Assembly: GCA_920105625.2 (NCBI GenBank)
Contig: OV050032.1
Span: 109,910,542 to 109,974,541, forward strand
From: Clusia tigrina
Lineage: Eukaryota > Arthropoda > Insecta > Diptera > Clusiidae
Length of the DNA stretch: 64,000 nt
Direction: 5' to 3'
The notes beneath the pieces were generated by a model that saw only the letters and a program-made list of their open reading frames with translations, searched no databases and had not been told where the DNA came from. This document shows positions 62,366 through 64,000 of this stretch, piece by piece. Within the stretch, counting starts at the first letter, position 1. Every line of letters begins with the position of its first letter. The translations under genes and the position numbers were made by a program.

Positions 62366-62517
62366 TTATATGTTTTATGACGCTTTGATAGGTGTAGGAC
62401 GTACCGTATAGAAGTTAGGGGCGTTTGAAGTTTTATCAGTGTTTGATTTGGGACTCGCATAGCTTTGAGCGATAACTTAAATTGACAAGATGCTCGAGTA
62501 CTTTATTGTTACGAAAT
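62366..62517. repeat. 152-bp monomer, copy 3
   Basis: Identical 37-bp and 7-bp deletions, exactly 7725 bp after copy 1. Confidence 0.93.
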
Positions 62518-62909
62518 TTCAAGGTTTTATGACGCTCCAGCAAAAAGTTACAAGCATTTGTATGTTGCAAACTTTGATAGGTGTAGGACGTACCGTATAG
62601 AAGTTAGGGGCGTTTGGAGTTTTATCAGTGTTTGATTTGGGACTCTAGGGTAGCTTAGTTTTGACCGATAGCTTAAATTGACAAGAGGCTCATGTACTTT
62701 ATTGTTACAAAATTTCAAGGTTTTATGACGCTCCAGTAAAAAGATACAAGCGTTTGTATGTTGCAAACTTTGATAGGTGTAGGACGTACCGTAAAGAAGT
62801 TAGGGGCGTTGGAAGTTTTATGAAAGTTTGATTTGGGACTCTAGGGTAGCATAGCTTTGAGCGATGGCCTAAATTGACAAGAGGCTCGAGTACTTTATTG
62901 TTACAAAAT

Positions 62910-63061
62910 TTATATGTTTTATGACGCTTTGATAGGTGTAGGATGTACCGTATAGAAGTTAGGGGCGTTTGAAGTTTTATCAGTGTTTGATTTGGGACTC
63001 GCACAGCTTTGAGCGATAACTTAAATTGACAAGATGCTCGAGTACTTTATTGTTACGAAAT
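62910..63061. repeat. 152-bp monomer, copy 4
   Basis: Identical double deletion, exactly 7725 bp after copy 2, with private GGATGTACC and GCACAGC changes. Confidence 0.93.
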
Positions 63062-64000
63062 TTCAAGGTTTTATGACGCTCCAGCAAAAAGTTACAAGCA
63101 TTTGTATGTTGCAAACTTTGATAGATGTAGGACGTACCGTAAAGAAGTTAGGGGCGTTTGAAGTTTTATCAGTGTTTGATTTGGGACTCAAGGGTAGCAT
63201 AGCTTTGAGCGATGGCCTAAATTGACAAGAGGCTCGAGTACTTTATTGTTACAAAATTTCAAGGTTTTATGACGCTCCAGTAAAAAGGTACAAGCATTTG
63301 TATGTTGCAAACTTTGATAGGTGTAGGACGTACCGTAAAGAAGTTAGGGGCGTTTGAAGTTTTATCAGTGTTTGATTTGGGACTCTAGGGTATCATAGCT
63401 TTGAGCGGTGGCTTAAATTGACAAGAGGCTCGAGTACTTTATTGTTACAAAATTTCAAGGTTTTTTGAACGCTCCAGTAAAAATTTACAAGCATTTGTAT
63501 GTTGCAAACTTTAATAGGTGTAGGACGAACCGTATATAAGTTAGGGGCGTTTGAAGTTTTATCAGTGTTTGATTTGGGCCTCAAGGGTAGCATAGCTTTG
63601 AGCGATAACTTAAATTGACAAGAGGCTCGGGTACTTCATTGTTACAAAATTTCAAGGTTTTATGACGCTCCAGTAAAAAGTTACAAGCATTTGTATGTTG
63701 CAAACTTTGATAGGTGTAGGACGTACCGTATAGAAGTTCGGGCCATTTGAAGTTTTATCAGTGTTTGATTTGGGACTCAAGGGTAGCATAGTTTTGAGCG
63801 ATGGCTTAAATTGACAAGAGGCTCGAGTACTTTATTGTTACAAAATTTCAAGGTTTTATGACGCTCCAGTAAAAAGCTACAAGTATTTGTATGTTGCCAA
63901 CTTTGATAGGTGTAGGCCGTACCGTAAAGAAGTTAGGGGCGTTTGAAGTTTTATCAGTGTTTGATTTGGGACTCTAGGGTAGCATAGCTTTGAGCGATAG

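Larger units (their letters stand above)
1..64000. repeat. Satellite DNA array, 196-bp monomer, head to tail
   Basis: The whole window repeats with a period of 196 bp: the opening TTCAAGG recurs at 197, 393 and so on to 63847. Indels I noted by eye sum to minus 442 bases, which fits 328 full or shortened units before 63847 exactly. Monomers differ by scattered substitutions shared among subsets, and all run in one direction. The unit length fits a nucleosome plus linker. Layered HORs and the absence of genes are typical of centromeric or other constitutive heterochromatin, but I do not recognise the family, and centromere identity is inference. Both array edges lie outside the window. The strand assignment is arbitrary because no transcription unit is visible. 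Confidence 0.98.
61674..64000. repeat. Segmental copy D2 (matches 53949-56275), open at the right end
   Basis: Follows D1 base for base with no indel. Substitutions I noted are GGAACTC near 61902, TTAAAAAATTTC near 62162, GACCGATAG near 62663, TATGAAAG near 62819, GGATGTACC near 62941, GCACAGC near 63001 and AAGTATTTG near 63882. The last partial monomer starts at 63847. Confidence 0.92.

Noticed and set aside
6649..63225. Scattered plus-strand open frames of 61-83 codons
   Set aside because: Each depends on one private substitution that removes the stop in TTAAATTGAC or a similar site. They overlap the same satellite and have no independent support.
794..63593. About a hundred minus-strand open frames of 63-105 codons with nearly the same protein sequence
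   Set aside because: They are one stretch of the satellite read again and again. The monomer is 196 bp, which is not a multiple of three, so each frame shifts at the next unit and stops. Longer versions arise only at deletions. No codon bias, start context or domain supports a gene, and frame conservation follows from sequence homogeneity.
1..64000. CRISPR array
   Set aside because: The repeat is continuous with no unique spacers, and the 196-bp unit is far longer than CRISPR repeats.
1..64000. Long terminal repeat or other transposon origin of the array
   Set aside because: No target-site duplications, primer-binding site, polypurine tract or coding remnants are visible, and the monomer ends are arbitrary points in a continuous repeat.
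1..64000. Bacterial or phage repeat locus
   Set aside because: Over 300 tandem copies of a noncoding 196-bp unit without any gene in 64 kb does not fit a prokaryotic genome.

Overview
The window is one uninterrupted block of satellite DNA. It is a head-to-tail array of a 196-bp monomer that begins before position 1 and continues past position 64000. Taking the unit to start at the TTCAAGG that opens the window, I count 328 full or shortened monomers up to 63846, followed by 154 bp of a further one. The indels I noted by eye account for that number exactly (328 x 196 minus 442 net deleted bases). A typical monomer is about 38% GC, and every copy I followed reads in the same direction. I see no protein gene, RNA gene, transposon, simple-repeat tract or unique sequence anywhere.

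Organism: arrays of this size, with a monomer near nucleosome-repeat length and layered higher-order repeats (HORs), are typical of centromeric or other constitutive heterochromatin in eukaryotic nuclear genomes. Plants have many satellites of 150-200 bp, so a plant is a reasonable guess, but an animal is not excluded. I do not recognise the family, and nothing here proves that it carries the centromere.

Layout: (1) 1-7033, mixed variants, with one 69-bp remnant at 1569; positions 1-1405 recur at 4972-6376. (2) 7034-11692, two near-identical 12-mer units (2352 bp). (3) About 10.1-18.7 kb, two copies of a 23-mer unit at an offset of 4507 bp, which behaves as 12-mer plus 11-mer. (4) About 18.7-33.8 kb, larger segmental copies at offsets 4296, 5078 and 4673 bp, tagged by a 15-bp deletion and a 1-bp deletion. 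(5) 29.0-41.0 kb, five copies of a block that gains a GGTACC site, spaced 4477, 2352, 1764 and 1960 bp. (6) 43.3-49.1 kb, a 17-mer duplication (3331 bp) with many private variants. (7) 49.3-54.6 kb, 10-mer and 12-mer copies. (8) 54.6-64.0 kb, the most indel-rich part, with 152-bp deleted monomers and a 7725-bp-offset duplication that runs off the right end.

There is no gene system to describe. The content of the window is its recombination history: variants and deletions act as tags that show which blocks were copied, in what register, and where registers changed. Any functional role (kinetochore chromatin, heterochromatin, noncoding transcripts) is inference.
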